From positions 17,050,933 through 17,114,932 of the forward strand of contig CM037795.1 in the NCBI GenBank assembly GCA_021229015.1: 64,000 bases of DNA, in the 5' to 3' direction. This document shows, piece by piece, positions 1 through 13,090 of the stretch (position 1 is the first letter of the stretch; each line of letters begins with the position of its first letter). This DNA comes from Solen grandis (lineage: Eukaryota; Mollusca; Bivalvia; Adapedonta; Solenidae). Below the pieces are notes generated by a model that was not told the origin of the DNA, did not search any database, and saw only the letters and a list, made by a program, of their open reading frames with translations. The translations under genes and the position numbers were made by a program.

Positions 1-2642
1 CTTTTTGATTAAAAAAATGAATAATTACATCCTAGATAACAACCTTTGTATGCCAGATATGCATTGTCCATCATAGCCTCTAGGGCCAGATCTGTGTCAA
101 TACAATTGAAAGTTGGAAATGAATTTCCTGGACTTCTTCATCATTTGATATAGAGTAAAAATCAATTCAAAACATGCATATCAAATTCTCACAAAAAAAA
201 AATGTTTGACTTATTTCACAAGGTAAACACTGGTGCATCCAAACAATAGCCTACATCTTAAATGTCTCTAAATCCACAATTCACAAAAATCCATGACAAA
301 AAATCACAACAAAAACATATTACATCAATGCTATAAAAATTCAACTTCAACCCACATACAAAACCACATTTATCAAACCCCTAAAATGCAAAGCTCCAAA
401 CCAGCCCTATAGTCACAAGGTTTTACAGCTCATCAAAACAGTTTTGCATCTCTTTTGTAGTCTTTAAATATTTTTTTTTCCTTTTTCAATCTCAAATTTC
501 TCCTCTTTTTAGTCAAATCTGATATTTTTTCCACTACAAAATGCCTATGAATGCAGACTGAAGTTTTTTTTATTGTCTTCTAATGTTTCACAATCATGTT
601 TTTTTGCACGTAATTCACCATCTCAAGTGAGTTTTTAGTGGTAGCCTTCATCCCATTATACAATTGTTCAAGTCTTACATAACTCCACTGATAAAAACCT
701 GATTTCCAACTGATAGGCAAGTGCAGTACAAATTGTCAAAATGGTATTTTCAAGTTTTTGCCCCATCAATACATGAGTACTACAAAACAAGCCAATTATA
801 TGCCATCAATCTAAATTATACAAAACCTGAGAGTTCAGTTTTTTCACTCTCGAGCAAAAAATGTGACTCAGTATAAGATTTATATCTTTTCCATAAAGAA
901 CATGGGAAAATGACAAATTATCCACACACACACACACACACACAAAGTCTGAAATTACTGATTCACCAATACCTAACTTTTAAGAGTATATTTAACTACA
1001 AGGATACACAGATGTTTATAGAGACAAAAACTAAATATCAATTATGAAATGACATTAATTACCTGATGCCAATAAAGTGTAGATCTAATATTGCACACTC
1101 CATTATAACAAAAATTCCAATATAGCACATAACAATATATACAATATCTCTATAATAATATAAAGTCCCATCAATGACCACCTCTTGGCGTGACAAGCTT
1201 TTTTTTTGCTACTTGTTTTCCCACCGTTGGGCATAGCACCAAACCAAAAGTAGAATGATATTACAAGTTACGGGTAAACAAATGTGGACTAGTTTCTATG
1301 ATCTGTTTATATATAATGACAGTCCTGTCAAATATGGCACCCAGACTTAGACCCTAGGAGTTGCCTTTATGGTTGAGCTGTAGTCAATAGTGAAAGCACT
1401 GACTTTTACTTGAAGATTGTATTCATTCTGGAACAATGAGAACTCTGACTTTCCTCTAGTTACTGAAGCATTGTTTTACAAGTTCCATTATATAGCATTA
1501 TAACCTCATGAATATTCATGTACAAATTTATGACTTGTTGAACTGTATCTGAAACGATGGGTTTTTCTTTGCCGTTTTAGCTGTAGAATCTTATTTAGCT
1601 ACAATATCATGTGAGCAAACAGAGGCTCTGTTTGCCATTCTATGCCAAAACACATCTATATGAGATAAAAGCCAACAGCTAGTAGCTCACAACTAAAAAC
1701 CAATCATTAATCTAATATTATAGTATCTGTCGCAGCTGAGAGGCCCTATCAATTTATGTAATAAATCATCTTTATGGTTAAATTACACCCATAACTCCAG
1801 CCATTTGTCATTACATACAGATCCCATCTTTCTCAGGGCTCAATCCCTAAAATAAATAATGCACCAGCATTCTTCAGTTTATCAAGGACTTTATCAGCAT
1901 AATGGACATGAAAAACATAGCCATTTCAGTATCAAATCTGGCAAATTTGAGGCTAAATCAATTAACACATGACCTCCCATGACCTTTAATTCAATTAATT
2001 ATCAGTTAATATGTCTTCAACACTCAGGAAGATTATTTTTATCCAGCACCTTTAATGACAAGCAAGATTTGCCAGTGTTCCAATCCACTGATAATAGTTC
2101 TATTTTTTTTAATCATTACAGCTCAATTGAACACCTTTGAACAAAAAAATATGCTGGCAAAAAACTGGACCAATCAAGCACAAGAATGAGATTGCAATCT
2201 TGTGAACTAACGCAGTGCAGCCATTTCACACATACGCTATAAAAGTTAACTTCATTCTGTTGTATCCTGACAAAAACATTGGTGACTGTTATTACCTCAT
2301 TAGGATTCTCTATTGAGTCCTTGAGCTAAAGTTTTTCTATCATAAAAAGTTCTCAGATAAATAGGACTCCTTTTCCAAATTCAAAATTAGAGTTTCAGTA
2401 ACCCTGAAAATCCTTTTCATAATTTTTCAAATATATCATGTTTTCAAAAAACTTGTAAATGTGTCCACAAGTTCTAAAGATCTTTAATCTTCCTTTCAAC
2501 TGTGGTGATTTGTTAAAAATCTAATCACTATTTATTATGGAGTTAATCATATGACTGAAAGACTTTTTGAAAGAAGTCTGTTAAACTGTTTAAAGTAATT
2601 TAATAAATATTAATATGACCAAAAATTACAAAAGACCTTTAG
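1..2642. other. Non-coding, no gene seen
   Basis: AT-rich with one CA microsatellite. No splice-flanked coding stretch recognised on either strand. If the - strand gene continues past 4985, this is its intron; if the contig is inverted, it lies next to the gap. Confidence 0.6.
923..945. repeat. (CA)n microsatellite
   Basis: About 11 uninterrupted CA units. Confidence 0.95.
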
Positions 2643-2720
2643 GAGAGTGCCATGGTCCAGTGGTAAGGTATATGGCAGTGGATTCAAAGGTTTAAGTTTG
2701 AACCCCATTGAGGAAAGAAT
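2643..2720 (+). mobile_element. tRNA-like SINE head
   Basis: A box TGGTCCAGTGG (2653-2663) and B-box-like GTTTGAACCC (2696-2705). No full cloverleaf could be drawn, so a SINE or tRNA relic is more likely than a functional tRNA. Confidence 0.4.
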
Positions 2721-4198
2721 TTTTCATATCTTCACTAAGTACTGGTGTAACCAAGAAACCATCACAAGGAATATTAATTTGAAACTTTTTTATCCAATTA
2801 ACATGAATTAAACAGGTAACTGGTGTTGCATGCAACACATGAGTTCCCTACAGGTGAGGTGCATAATTTTTCCATTACCATAGCAACCAGAATTTTGGTC
2901 CGAGTACAAAAAAACAAAAGTGACGTGCAGAATTTCCATACTGCCATCTATTCATATAACAAGTTTCATAATACTATAATAGTTATCACAGATGGAGGGC
3001 AAACCTACAGTCCTCTCTGGTGCGAACACTGGTAGAGGACTTATAAGCATATACATGCCATGGACCAAGAGTCTCTGTGATCCCCCCCCCCTTGTTTTTA
3101 GATGATCTAGGATGTGAAAACAAAGATTAAATTGGTCAGTTTATAAACAATTACTTTATAATAAGCTGCCAGTGTGGAATCATTTCTCTACCTTTAACGA
3201 TTTTTTTTTTAGGAAAATTGAACCAGAATCAAATTTTTCTGAATATTCATTTTTAACATTCAAAATGGGAAAAATATTTACCACATGGCATTGGTATCAA
3301 TCAGTTTCAAGAACAAGATATCCAACCCTAGACTTGGAACTACCCTTACATGCTCAGTATCTTGCTTATTTTGATGCTTTACTAGTAGAATTGTATGAAT
3401 TTGATATGACATGGCTAGGGATAAAGCACACTATCTCTACCTCCACAAATGGACACCAGGACAGGTATTGATGCAGAAGGTTCCCTAATGCATGCAGTTC
3501 TGATGCTTTAATCTCCTATGTTACCAAAGCTGTCACATCCTGGTGCATTGCGGAAAAACAGTAAGGCGTCTGCCACAACAAACTCATAGGAAAAGCTATT
3601 TCAGAACCGGATGGGACATAAAAAAGGCAAGAGAAGTAAATTACATTTTTTCCCCCAAATGTATGCTATAAACGAGACAATGGCGGAAAAAGACTGTCGC
3701 CCATGAAATGGCTTTTAAGTCATTGAGATACAGTTAACATACCCATTTCAACAACTGGCTGCAATCCACAAAAGAAACTACTTTGGATGACTCTCTATAA
3801 ACAGACAATGAGGAAAGTGACTGGTATCCATTTCCTGATTTTGGACAAAGGCCATTTTCAGTGAAGCGAAGTAAGTGGAATGACTAATGAATTGCTTACT
3901 CTGACTGGTTCTAATCCTAACTGTGGTGTTTTTGTTTGTTTTTTATGTTGTTTTATTTTTTGTTTTCTTTTTTATGATTTATATTGACTGGTTTACTTGT
4001 TAAATCAATTATAATGACTTTTTTTTTAATTCTAAATATAGACTGTTGAATAAATTAGAATGACTGATGAACTATTTAACTCAAGCAGATATTATTAGTT
4101 CTAGTTGTAGCTGGTGCAATTTTCTTTTATTTATTACCATTACCTGGTTTACTTACTTAATACTGATGTTGAATCCATGCCAGGGGAGATAATTATAA

Positions 4199-4636
4199 AC
4201 AAGCAGGCCATGATGGCCCTAAATCGCTCACCTGACTATAAATGAGCAACATACGTTGGATTTTTCATATTGACCTACTTTCTGACCCCACATGACCCAC
4301 TTTCGAGCTTGTCCAAGATTTTATGGAAACAGACATTCCAACCAAGTTTCATATAGATATGGCCAAAAATGTGGCCTCTTATAGAGTGTTAACAAGGTTT
4401 TACTAAGATTTTACCTCGTGACCTACTTTGTGACCCCACAAAATTGAACCCAAGGTTTACAAAAATTGTCCTAGATGAAAGTTTTCTATTGGAGGACCCA
4501 AACATTCTGACCAAGTTTCATGAAGATTGGCTTAAAAATATGACCTCTAGAGTGTTAAGCCAAATTGTTGATGACGCACATCGCACGAAGGGGGATCACA
4601 AAAGCTCACCTTGAGCATGTTGTGCTCAGGTGAGCT
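4199..4636 (-). repeat. Dispersed element with CTCACCTG ends, copy 1
   Basis: One end is AAGCAGGCCATGATGGCCCT then TCGCTCACCTG. The other is GCTCACCTTGAGCATG with TGTGCTCAGGTGAGCT, a hairpin. The same ends occur in inverted orientation at 43081-44013. The interior has two loosely repeated 'gacctactttgtgacccc' blocks. Confidence 0.7.
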
Positions 4637-4984
4637 AAAAATCAATAAACGTGACATATTCAATTTCAGGAATATATGTTGTTTTTTTTTGTTTTTTTTG
4701 TTTCACATATGATCAAATATTTTTATTGTGGTATTCTGTGATAATGATCATATACCATGGTATGCTTCAAGCATATCCTGACAGCCCTTACTTTTTATAC
4801 TGGTATTGACTGATTTTCAAGAAAGAATTTCAGATCTAATGATATTTTCTATTTACATCCAGATCTACTATGATAAACAAAAGTTCATACATTATTACTA
4901 ATATGGCTTGATTTATATTGCAGACATTGTTTATGGAATGAAAACAGGTTTACACAAGACAAAAAGTGTCCAAAAGCTTCTTAC

Positions 4985-5131
4985 ATCACTGAGTTGTCTG
5001 GTCAAGGTTTTCTTTGGTCCATTCAAAACAAGGTCACTTGTGTCCAGGTTGTCAGTAGTTTCGCCGCTTGACTCACTGTTGTCCGCCGCACTGTTGTTGT
5101 GCTTTCGTGGCTTTGGGATGTTATTTGGCGT
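4985..5131 (-). CDS. Internal coding exon, minus strand, probably AUTS2-homologue N-terminal region
   Basis: A 147-nt exon with a textbook acceptor (long pyrimidine tract then TTTCAG, AG at 5133-5132) and strong donor GAT|GTAAGA (GT at 4984-4983). It is phase 0 at both ends and encodes 49 residues from TPNNIPKPRK to KKTLTRQLSD. The middle, NSAADNSESSGETTDN, resembles the Ser/Asp/Glu-rich stretch before SDAS in vertebrate AUTS2 (NSCRDSDSESASGESKG). It joins in frame to the exon at 26628-26128 upstream. It would also join in frame to the + strand exon at 39015 (...LSD|VSDAS...) if the contig left of the gap were flipped. Exon calling is solid from splice signals and composition; the gene assignment is inferred. 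Confidence 0.68.
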
Positions 5132-7944
5132 CTGAAAGAACAGAAGGAGGGAAAAAAGGTAATATTTTGTTGGGTTTTTAATCTTATATTTTGCAATGGT
5201 GGAATGCTGTTTTGGGGGTGTTTGACATTTTTTTTCCACATCCCTCTTTTTGGGCACATCTACAGGATATAAGGTCTGTTAAGATATTATGTAACTGATT
5301 TCTTTAATCTTTTAAATTCTGAAATACCTGATCAGATCTGTTACATATTTGTGCCTATGTCTCTGCTTTAAAACCCCTTTTTTTTCTCTCTTTTTCCCCT
5401 TATATATCAATCAGACCCCTAATACCTATCTTCCATCTTACTTTCACTTACTCCTTTTTTTGAACTTCTTAAATACCCCTCTCTTTATTTCCAACTTCTC
5501 ATTCAATTAATTTCATAACCTCTAGATCTTATCCTTCTACTTCTCAAATTCCTTCAACTCCTTTTTTTTTTTCCGTCACTAAATCTAATTTCTCTATCTT
5601 TTCAGGTACCATTTTTGAATCTGATAATGGGTATCCCTTCTTATTTGTATACTAAGGTTTCCCCTTTACCATGAAACATTCAACCAATACCCTATGAAAA
5701 GGACAGCTCAATATGTTGACTGTATATATACATCAAACAGGACTGTTTCAACAATTTGTGTTCCAACAGTCTCTTGCCAAATCTATCATCATAAAGTCTT
5801 GCCGTCCCTCAACGGACCCGTCTCCGTCTTCAGCGCAATAATGAAATATGGAAGCGATGATGAATTGTTTGCATTATTTCACAGAGGAATGGAGGCTCCC
5901 TTGGAGACCTGAGATCGTATCTTCCCTTCATAGGGTAATAGGACACAAACCTAATATACCGGCCTAATGAACATTGGTAAATGTGATACAAGTCAATTCT
6001 TTGTCTTTTTTGGTAATATTTCCTCAGATACCGTTTAATATCAGACAGACAGCGATGCAAATGGTGCTTCTATGACATTACTTGATTAGCAGTCCCTGTA
6101 TCAATAAGCGATAGGCTCGTAAAACAGTTATATTTCAAACATTACCGTGCCTGTATTGGGGATTCATTTTATCAAGAGAGATTTATATGACTGTGAAGCT
6201 ACGATAAAGTAAATTTGATACCGGTTTTATGGCCTGCAATGACAAACATAAAAAAGAAATTGTCAATAAATTTCTATCACTCACAATGAACAAGGAGGAA
6301 TGTATTTTTCATGATAAGCATTGACATTTAATTACCCTGCATCGCTAATGACACATGCGGCCATCTTGAATTGTTAAATTGGATCGGCCTGGTATAATAT
6401 TTCCACACCTGTTGAGGAACAGGCTATGTGCTGTATCTTAAACTTTTTTCCCTTTTTTTTTTTTTTGTGATTTATAGCCTTCAATTTTATTCCTTCTACT
6501 CTGTCTTTTTATATCTGATATTAAGTTTCTACAAACAAGAAGCATTACCTTTTTTATCCTGTTAATACATATATCAGTGTCAGAATGATTCCAAGGTATG
6601 TTTAAGCTTGTTTTTAGCATGTTTTTCCCCTTTAAAATCACACTCCTCTTTATCTGAAATATCTATGTTTTCAGTTCTGCAGCTGTTAAACAGACAATAG
6701 ATACCTGTATTTTTTTTCTTTGACAGCAGTGTCACATTTCACACAATATACAAAAGGTCTTCACCATTAGGCAGCTTAGGTGACTTGTTTTGAAATGCCT
6801 AATTACTAAATTGATCTTAAATCAAGAGCACCAAATGCTAGTGCCAACCCTTGTCTGTTAAAAGTGTTTAAGTAATGGCTGCATTAAAGTTTTTGCACGA
6901 CAACGACTAACTAGCAATCATAAAAGCTTGACTTGGTGAGCTAATAAGCCCCCCCCCACCCCATACAAGTAGTGACAGTTACAAAATGATATATCCAAGG
7001 GCCCATAACTCTTAAGTACACTTCATGGTGGTCATGAGTACCAAGTTTCATAACAATCCCCTACAAAATTGTAAAAGTTGTCTGCTTCATTAAGTTGTTG
7101 TGCAACTACACCCGTTGCTATGGTAACTCACCAAAAACCTTGCTCTACTACTGCGTCATTTCAAGGTAATCTCAGACATCATGTTTGTTCTATCATTCCA
7201 CAATTTTCAAGAGAAAAATATAACAAAATTTCAAAACATCCAGCTCATCTGAATTTAATATCATCTGATGTTAATACTTCAGAATAACTCAAATAGGATC
7301 TTAACTTTGGTAAATGTGCGAACACAAAAAACTTACTGCTTGCCTTTCGACAAAAAAACCGAGCGAACAACACGTAACATCTAAACTCTTTTCCCACGAG
7401 TCACCACTATTGTGAACCAATTTCAGGGAATTCGCAAAACTGAAAATTGCAAGAGATGCGTGTTAATAGAAATACTTGCCAGGAATTATGGCTGTGCTTC
7501 CCAGCGGTATTGCATGAGAGGCCAACATAAAGATCACGTATCAAATTCATCCATCCATCATTGAATAGCATCTCATTTGACAAAGCATGGGCCTAGTGTC
7601 ATCTAAATACAGCTTGGTCTCAATCTGATGTATGTATCTATTGCACATTAATCTCTAAAGTACGAGGGAGCTACATACAGATAATCAAAGCACTGAAACA
7701 ATCTGTAAAGATGCCATTGCGAAATGGAAATGTAATGCATCCAAGTGCTTAAACCAAAAAAAAACCAAACCTAGGCATTAAAAAAAGGAAAAATAACCAA
7801 GAAAAAGCACAGTAAAAGATGTAAAAAAAAGTTTTTTTGAATGAGAGGCAACAAAGGACTGAAACCTATTACTTTTTGTTTTAAAGCCTAACATGAACCA
7901 GTGCTGTCGCTAAAGGTGATGTAAAAACACAATTTTTTTTTAAT

Positions 7945-7975
<31 letters not shown>

Positions 7976-9508
7976 CAACGACCAGACAGGATTCGACTTG
8001 ATTCCTACAGCTGCCACAGAGCAATCTCATCACATTGTGAAGTGCTAATAGAGACTAAAATGTGTGTGTTGCATCCAACCATAAATGAAACCTACATACC
8101 AAATTTATATAAAAAAACTCTTAGTATATATGTTCCTCAAAATGCCATAGACGTTATGTTTGTTTTTTTTAGTCCCAAACATCACAACCTGACGTGGTTA
8201 CTGCCATGCTAGACAGGCCTTTTCCCTCTTCCACCATTTTATTTGGCACACTATCATGCCATCACGAGTTTCCTGATGAAGACAAAAATAAAATACAGAC
8301 ATATTCTGAGAAACATTTACTTGATACGCTTTCATCAAGTCAATTTCAATAAACATTTGGCGAAGTAAGATGAGAACACAAGAGAAATCACAAAGACGAT
8401 GCAATAAATATCCTTCCCAGAAACCCTATTTCTTATATTCAATCAGGCCAGACAGGGCAGGAAAATTATATAGCATATACAGAGGCGGAATATGCAAATG
8501 CTTTCCTGATAATGTGATTCTATTCAAGTTCAGCCTCTGATGGAATTATTTCCTGTGTATTTTTTTTCTCTGTCTTTCTCACTTTTAAATGCATTCTCTT
8601 TTCCCAGTGTAATATTCTTTCTCATTTTCACTGACAACAAAACTTCACCCTATTATATCTCTGTATTTTTCCTAAATCCTTTTCCCCCACACTAACACAC
8701 TCCCTGAAGTTTTTCAAACGAAAAAAAAAAAACCTCTATTTTTCTGAAGCACATATCTATAGTTCTCCCTATGACCCCCCCGTCCCGTTTTATTCCTATT
8801 TTTTTCCCCTCCTGATCACATTTGTAAAGTCCTTGACAACTAGCAATTACCAACTCCCAAAACCCCATAAAAAATCTTTCACAATCAGTTTACACAATCA
8901 AATTAAACTCACAAAAATAACAAATCAAATCCAAATTCTTAATTTCCTTTTTTCCACTTCTCTGTTTTTCATTCTTGTCAATTATGCATCTCAATAAAAT
9001 GTTAGCACTACCACATAAAAAGCTTAAGTTCGAAACTTCAGCATCTTAATTTCTCTGAGAAATCCATTAGATCCATCAGAGGAAAAACTGCCATATAATA
9101 TTCTCCTATCATGATTAAAAATCAAAAAGAGTGGGGGAAAAAAAAAACAAAACATTTTTCAGTATAATGTAACTATGCCATATTTGGTCTTCAGGTCATA
9201 GCAGACATGATCAATCACTATCTTATCTAAGAGGGTCAGATTCAGATCAATTAATCACTATGTGTGACCCCTGTGTCCCAATAATTTGAGACATGATTGC
9301 AAGCCACTTTATGAAAGACCACTGAAAAGCAAAGGTGATTAGATTACACAGAATATGTGCTACACGAGTTATTTGTGTACCAAACAAAATGTGAGACTAC
9401 TGTGAATTATACCTATGTCTTTAAACACAATTATATGGAACAAATGTCTAGTTTGATTGAGACATATGTCTATTTGACAACATTAGGCATCAGACCAGCA
9501 TCTATAAG
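5132..9508. other. Intron of the minus-strand gene
   Basis: No coding exon supported. Holds T-rich tracts (5380-5600), the G22 run, an RFX X-box-like site at 7114-7127 and a low-copy 'gggcccataactctt' repeat fragment near 7000. Confidence 0.6.
7947..7968. repeat. Poly(G) run of 22
   Basis: Uninterrupted G22 followed by AGAGAGA. It could form a quadruplex on the + strand and is prone to sequencing length error. Confidence 0.95.
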
Positions 9509-10180
9509 TGTATGAGACCATTGTAAGAGACACCACTCTAAGACCATCAGTGAGACCACTGTGTATGAGACCATTGTAAGAGACAACACTCTAAGACCAT
9601 CAGTGAGACCACTGTGTATGAGACCATTGTAAGAGACACCACTCTAAACCATAGTGAGACCACTGTGTATGAGACCATTGTAAAGAGGACATTAACAATA
9701 GACCATTAGTGAGACCACTGTGTATGAGACCATTGTGTAGTATATAATAAGACCAGTGTGTATGAGACCATTGTAAGAACACCACTCTAAGACCATTAGT
9801 GAGACCACTGTGTATGAGACCATTGTAAGAGACACCACTCTAAGACCATCAGTGAGACCACTGTGTATGAGACCATTGTAAGAGACACCACTCTAAGACC
9901 ATCAGTGAGACCACCATTGTAAGAGACACCACTCTAAGACCATCAGTGAGACCACTGTGTATGAGACCATTGTAAGAGACACCACTCTAAGACCATCAGT
10001 GAGACCACTGTGTATGAGACCATTGTAAGAGACACCACTCTAAGACCATTAGTGAGACCACTGTGTATGAGACCATTGTGTAGTATATAATGAGACCAGT
10101 GTGTATGTGTGTTAACTGTATAACCACTGTGTTTGAGATCACTGTCTGAGATCACTGTGTGAGTTTTTTGAGACCAGTGT
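9509..10180. repeat. Minisatellite, ~53-bp unit
   Basis: About 12 units containing GTGAGACCACTGTGTATGAG and ACCATTGTAAGAGACACCAC. Some units are truncated or carry short replacements (about 9690-9750 and 10078-10100). ORFs read from the other strand here (HTQWSHY-type) are repeat artefacts. Confidence 0.92.
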
Positions 10181-10860
10181 GTGTGAAAAAGGGAAGGGCC
10201 GGTATGGAAAAAGTCCATGTAAAATCTATATCAGACTGCAAGACCTCAACAGATTTAAAAAATCTTCAGTTAATTCACCACTGCAACTAATTGAGTTATA
10301 TGATATGAGCCTGAAAAAAAAAACACTACAACACTCTAACATACTTCATAATGTTTCATTCCACAATGTTGCCCCACGAGACTAATCTGTAGGAGAAGAA
10401 GACTGTTATTGTCAATTAGAAAATCATATTAAATTTCAGACATTTGATAAATTGATATTGATCAACACAGCATCATATCACTAGGCTTAGTTGGATTCCT
10501 CACTACATGCCATGCTAGCTTCACTAGCATACAATTTGTTTCAATTACATTGATTGGGATATGCAAATCCATAAGGTTAAATTCTTGAAAACGGCACAAA
10601 AACTGTATGTTTGGAATGGTCTTGAGGAAAATTGTCCCTGAAAGATTCAACCTCAAAAGATGTTAACCCCAAGTCCAAGGCTCAATTAACCATGTGTCCT
10701 TCTGACAATCACTGAGAATAGACATAACAAGGGTTTATCACAGACTCCATGTAAGTGTTAAAAAAATTACCCTTTCCAACTTATAGACATTTCTTACGGA
10801 TAGGCAGCTTTCTTTTTGATATATTTACTTACGACTTAATTTGCAAATATCATAAATACA

Positions 10861-10952
10861 GACACACACACACCCCTGCACACACACACAATGCTCATTG
10901 AGAAATTGACAATTTCCTTAAAACCCCCACGAACAACACACACACACACCAC
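10861..10952. repeat. Interrupted CA-rich microsatellite
   Basis: Two CA tracts (about 10861-10890 and 10937-10950) separated by unique sequence. Confidence 0.85.
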
Positions 10953-11674
10953 AGATGCTAACCCACATCTACTGATTTAGGATATGAATTCATTTCAAAG
11001 TGTTAACTTATGTTCTTTAAGTTGAAAAAGAACAATAGCATACCCACCTAGAGGCCACTTACAAATAAAATAATTCAAAAGAACAAGAGATTGAAACCAA
11101 TACATTAATTTTTACTGTTGGCCTCAAAATTGATTGAAAGGTACAAAATATGCATGCACCCTTATTCAATTGTGAGCCTCATTTCACTTGCCAATTCTGC
11201 ACAACAAATTTCACCCTTAAGTTAATTACAACAGCCCTCATCCGACACTTTCTTCTATACCAATTGTAGCTCCTAATTTGAGTTTTAAGTCCCTACCTTC
11301 CATCTTAATCAAATATAGGCTGAGGTGAGTACAACACCAAATAAGCGACCAACGTAACAACATACCGCGCAACTAATTATTCTCTGCACTTTAAATAAAC
11401 TGTGAGGTGTCATAGGTTTTTGCAATGCTGTAAATTTTCCTTGCAGAAAATTACTATGCCCTAAGAAATAATTCATTTACACGACTTAACGAGAAAAATA
11501 TTAGTTACAAGTGCTGCTTCTCATTTAGAATTAATGACTTGAAGAGAGTGAGAGATGAAAAAACATTGCAAGGTGCAAGTGATGGCATAATCTGAAAGGT
11601 TAATGTTTTCTTTATTCTATGAAATTATTATCAGTTTCACCACATACCTCCATAATTACCATGCAAAACTATAA

Positions 11675-12400
11675 TAGTGCCAGACCATGTTACATCACGT
11701 TTGACCCTGTTATACCCTGCTAAACTATGATAATGACAGACCTCACCGCAAACATATTGCAGACATGTTAATCATTTTGACCTGTTACACCCTGCTAAAC
11801 TATGATCATGACAGACCATGTTATATCATATTTGACCGTGTTACACCCTGCTAAACCATGATCATGACAAACAATGTTATATCATATTTGACCGTGTTAC
11901 ACCCAGCTTAACCATGATCATGACAGACCATGTTATATCATATTTGACCGTGTTACACCCTGCTAAACCATGATCATGACATGTTATATCATATTTGACC
12001 GTGTTACACCCTGCTAAACCATGATCATGACAGACAATGTTATATCATATTTGACCGTGTTACACCCAGCTAAACCATGATCATGACAGACAATGTTATA
12101 TCATATTTGACCGTGTTACACCCTGCTAAACCACGATCATAACAGACCATGTTATATCATATTTGACTGTGTTACACCCTGCTAAACCATGATCATAACA
12201 GACCATGTTAAGACCAAAGTACATTTAGCAAGACCATTATCATGTTGGCCTCTGTTAGACCATGGTGTATCATGTAAAGTCATGGTCAGGTTAAGACTGT
12301 TACACCAGCAAGACCATGTAATACACCACGTTACAGCTTGCTAGAATATGACTGATCATGTTCGACCATGTTGCTCTCTGCTATACTATGATCATATTAA
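11675..12400. repeat. Tandem array, ~56-bp unit with CATGATCATG palindrome
   Basis: About eight clear units of TTGACCGTGTTACACC, TGCTAAACCATGATCATG and TGTTATATCATA, then degenerate units to about 12400. Remnants reappear at 12780-12823 and 13067-13090. Confidence 0.9.
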
Positions 12401-12774
12401 CTAGAAATGTGTCCAGAGGACACAGATGCCCCACCCCACCATTAGTGAGCCTTTCCAAAACAAAGGCCTACACCCAGATGCGCAAGTCATGTCCTGAATA
12501 ATATATTCGAGAAGTCTGTAGTATAGTCTGTAGTATAAATACTTTCAGAGTTGTGTGCGTCACAAGCATAAAATTCCATATTTTTCAAAAACAAAGGCTC
12601 ATAACTGTCAACTCAAATGATGGTTCGATAAAAATACCCAGGTGCATAAGTTCATGTCCTGAATGATATATCCATGAAGTTTCAAGTCTAGTATAAATGC
12701 TTTCTTAGTTATGCATGTCACAAAGTTTTGGGATGGATGGACAAAGGCAAATCTATATGCTCCCCCCCCCACCC
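12396..12774 (+). repeat. Dispersed 'gtgtccagagg' repeat, copy 1
   Basis: Begins near ACTAGAAATGTGTCCAGAGG, contains CCCATAACT/GTCAACTC and CAGGTGCATAAGTTCATGTC blocks, and ends in a C-run. Shared with 16165-16690 and 16978-17190. It splits the 56-bp array. Confidence 0.7.
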
Positions 12775-12823
12775 CACCTCACTACATTACACTTTGCTAG
12801 ACCATGATCATGTTACATCATGT

Positions 12824-13066
12824 TTAACCCTTTCCCTCATATATACTCATTTTGACGCCCCCATTAGGTATCACATAAAGCCTGATCTGCAGAAAACCAC
12901 AGTTAAACCTTACCAAATTTAATTACAAAATTCTCATTTCCAGACCACTGAGGAGCAGCGAACAGCATAAAACCTGATCAGCCTGCGAGTTACTCGCAGG
13001 CTGATCTGGTTTTATGCTGTTCGCATAGGTCTTTTCATGGTGTCCTCTATGAGGGAAAGGGTTAAA
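12824..13066 (-). mobile_element. piggyBac-like MITE, copy 1
   Basis: Begins TTAACCCTTTCCCTCATA and ends TATGAGGGAAAGGGTTAA: terminal inverted repeats flanked by TTAA, the piggyBac-type target site. The inner hairpin with 15-bp arms GATCAGCCTGCGAGT is intact. It sits inside remnants of the 56-bp tandem array. Confidence 0.88.
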
Positions 13067-13090
13067 CCCTGCTAGTTATGTTAACAATGC

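Noticed and set aside
9600..10218. Minus-strand ORFs of 61-91 codons rich in Trp, Ser and His
   Set aside because: They are translations of the 53-bp minisatellite; the protein repeat follows the DNA repeat and there are no splice or start features.
9509..12400. CRISPR-like arrays
   Set aside because: Units are contiguous minisatellites without unique spacers, in a eukaryotic intron.
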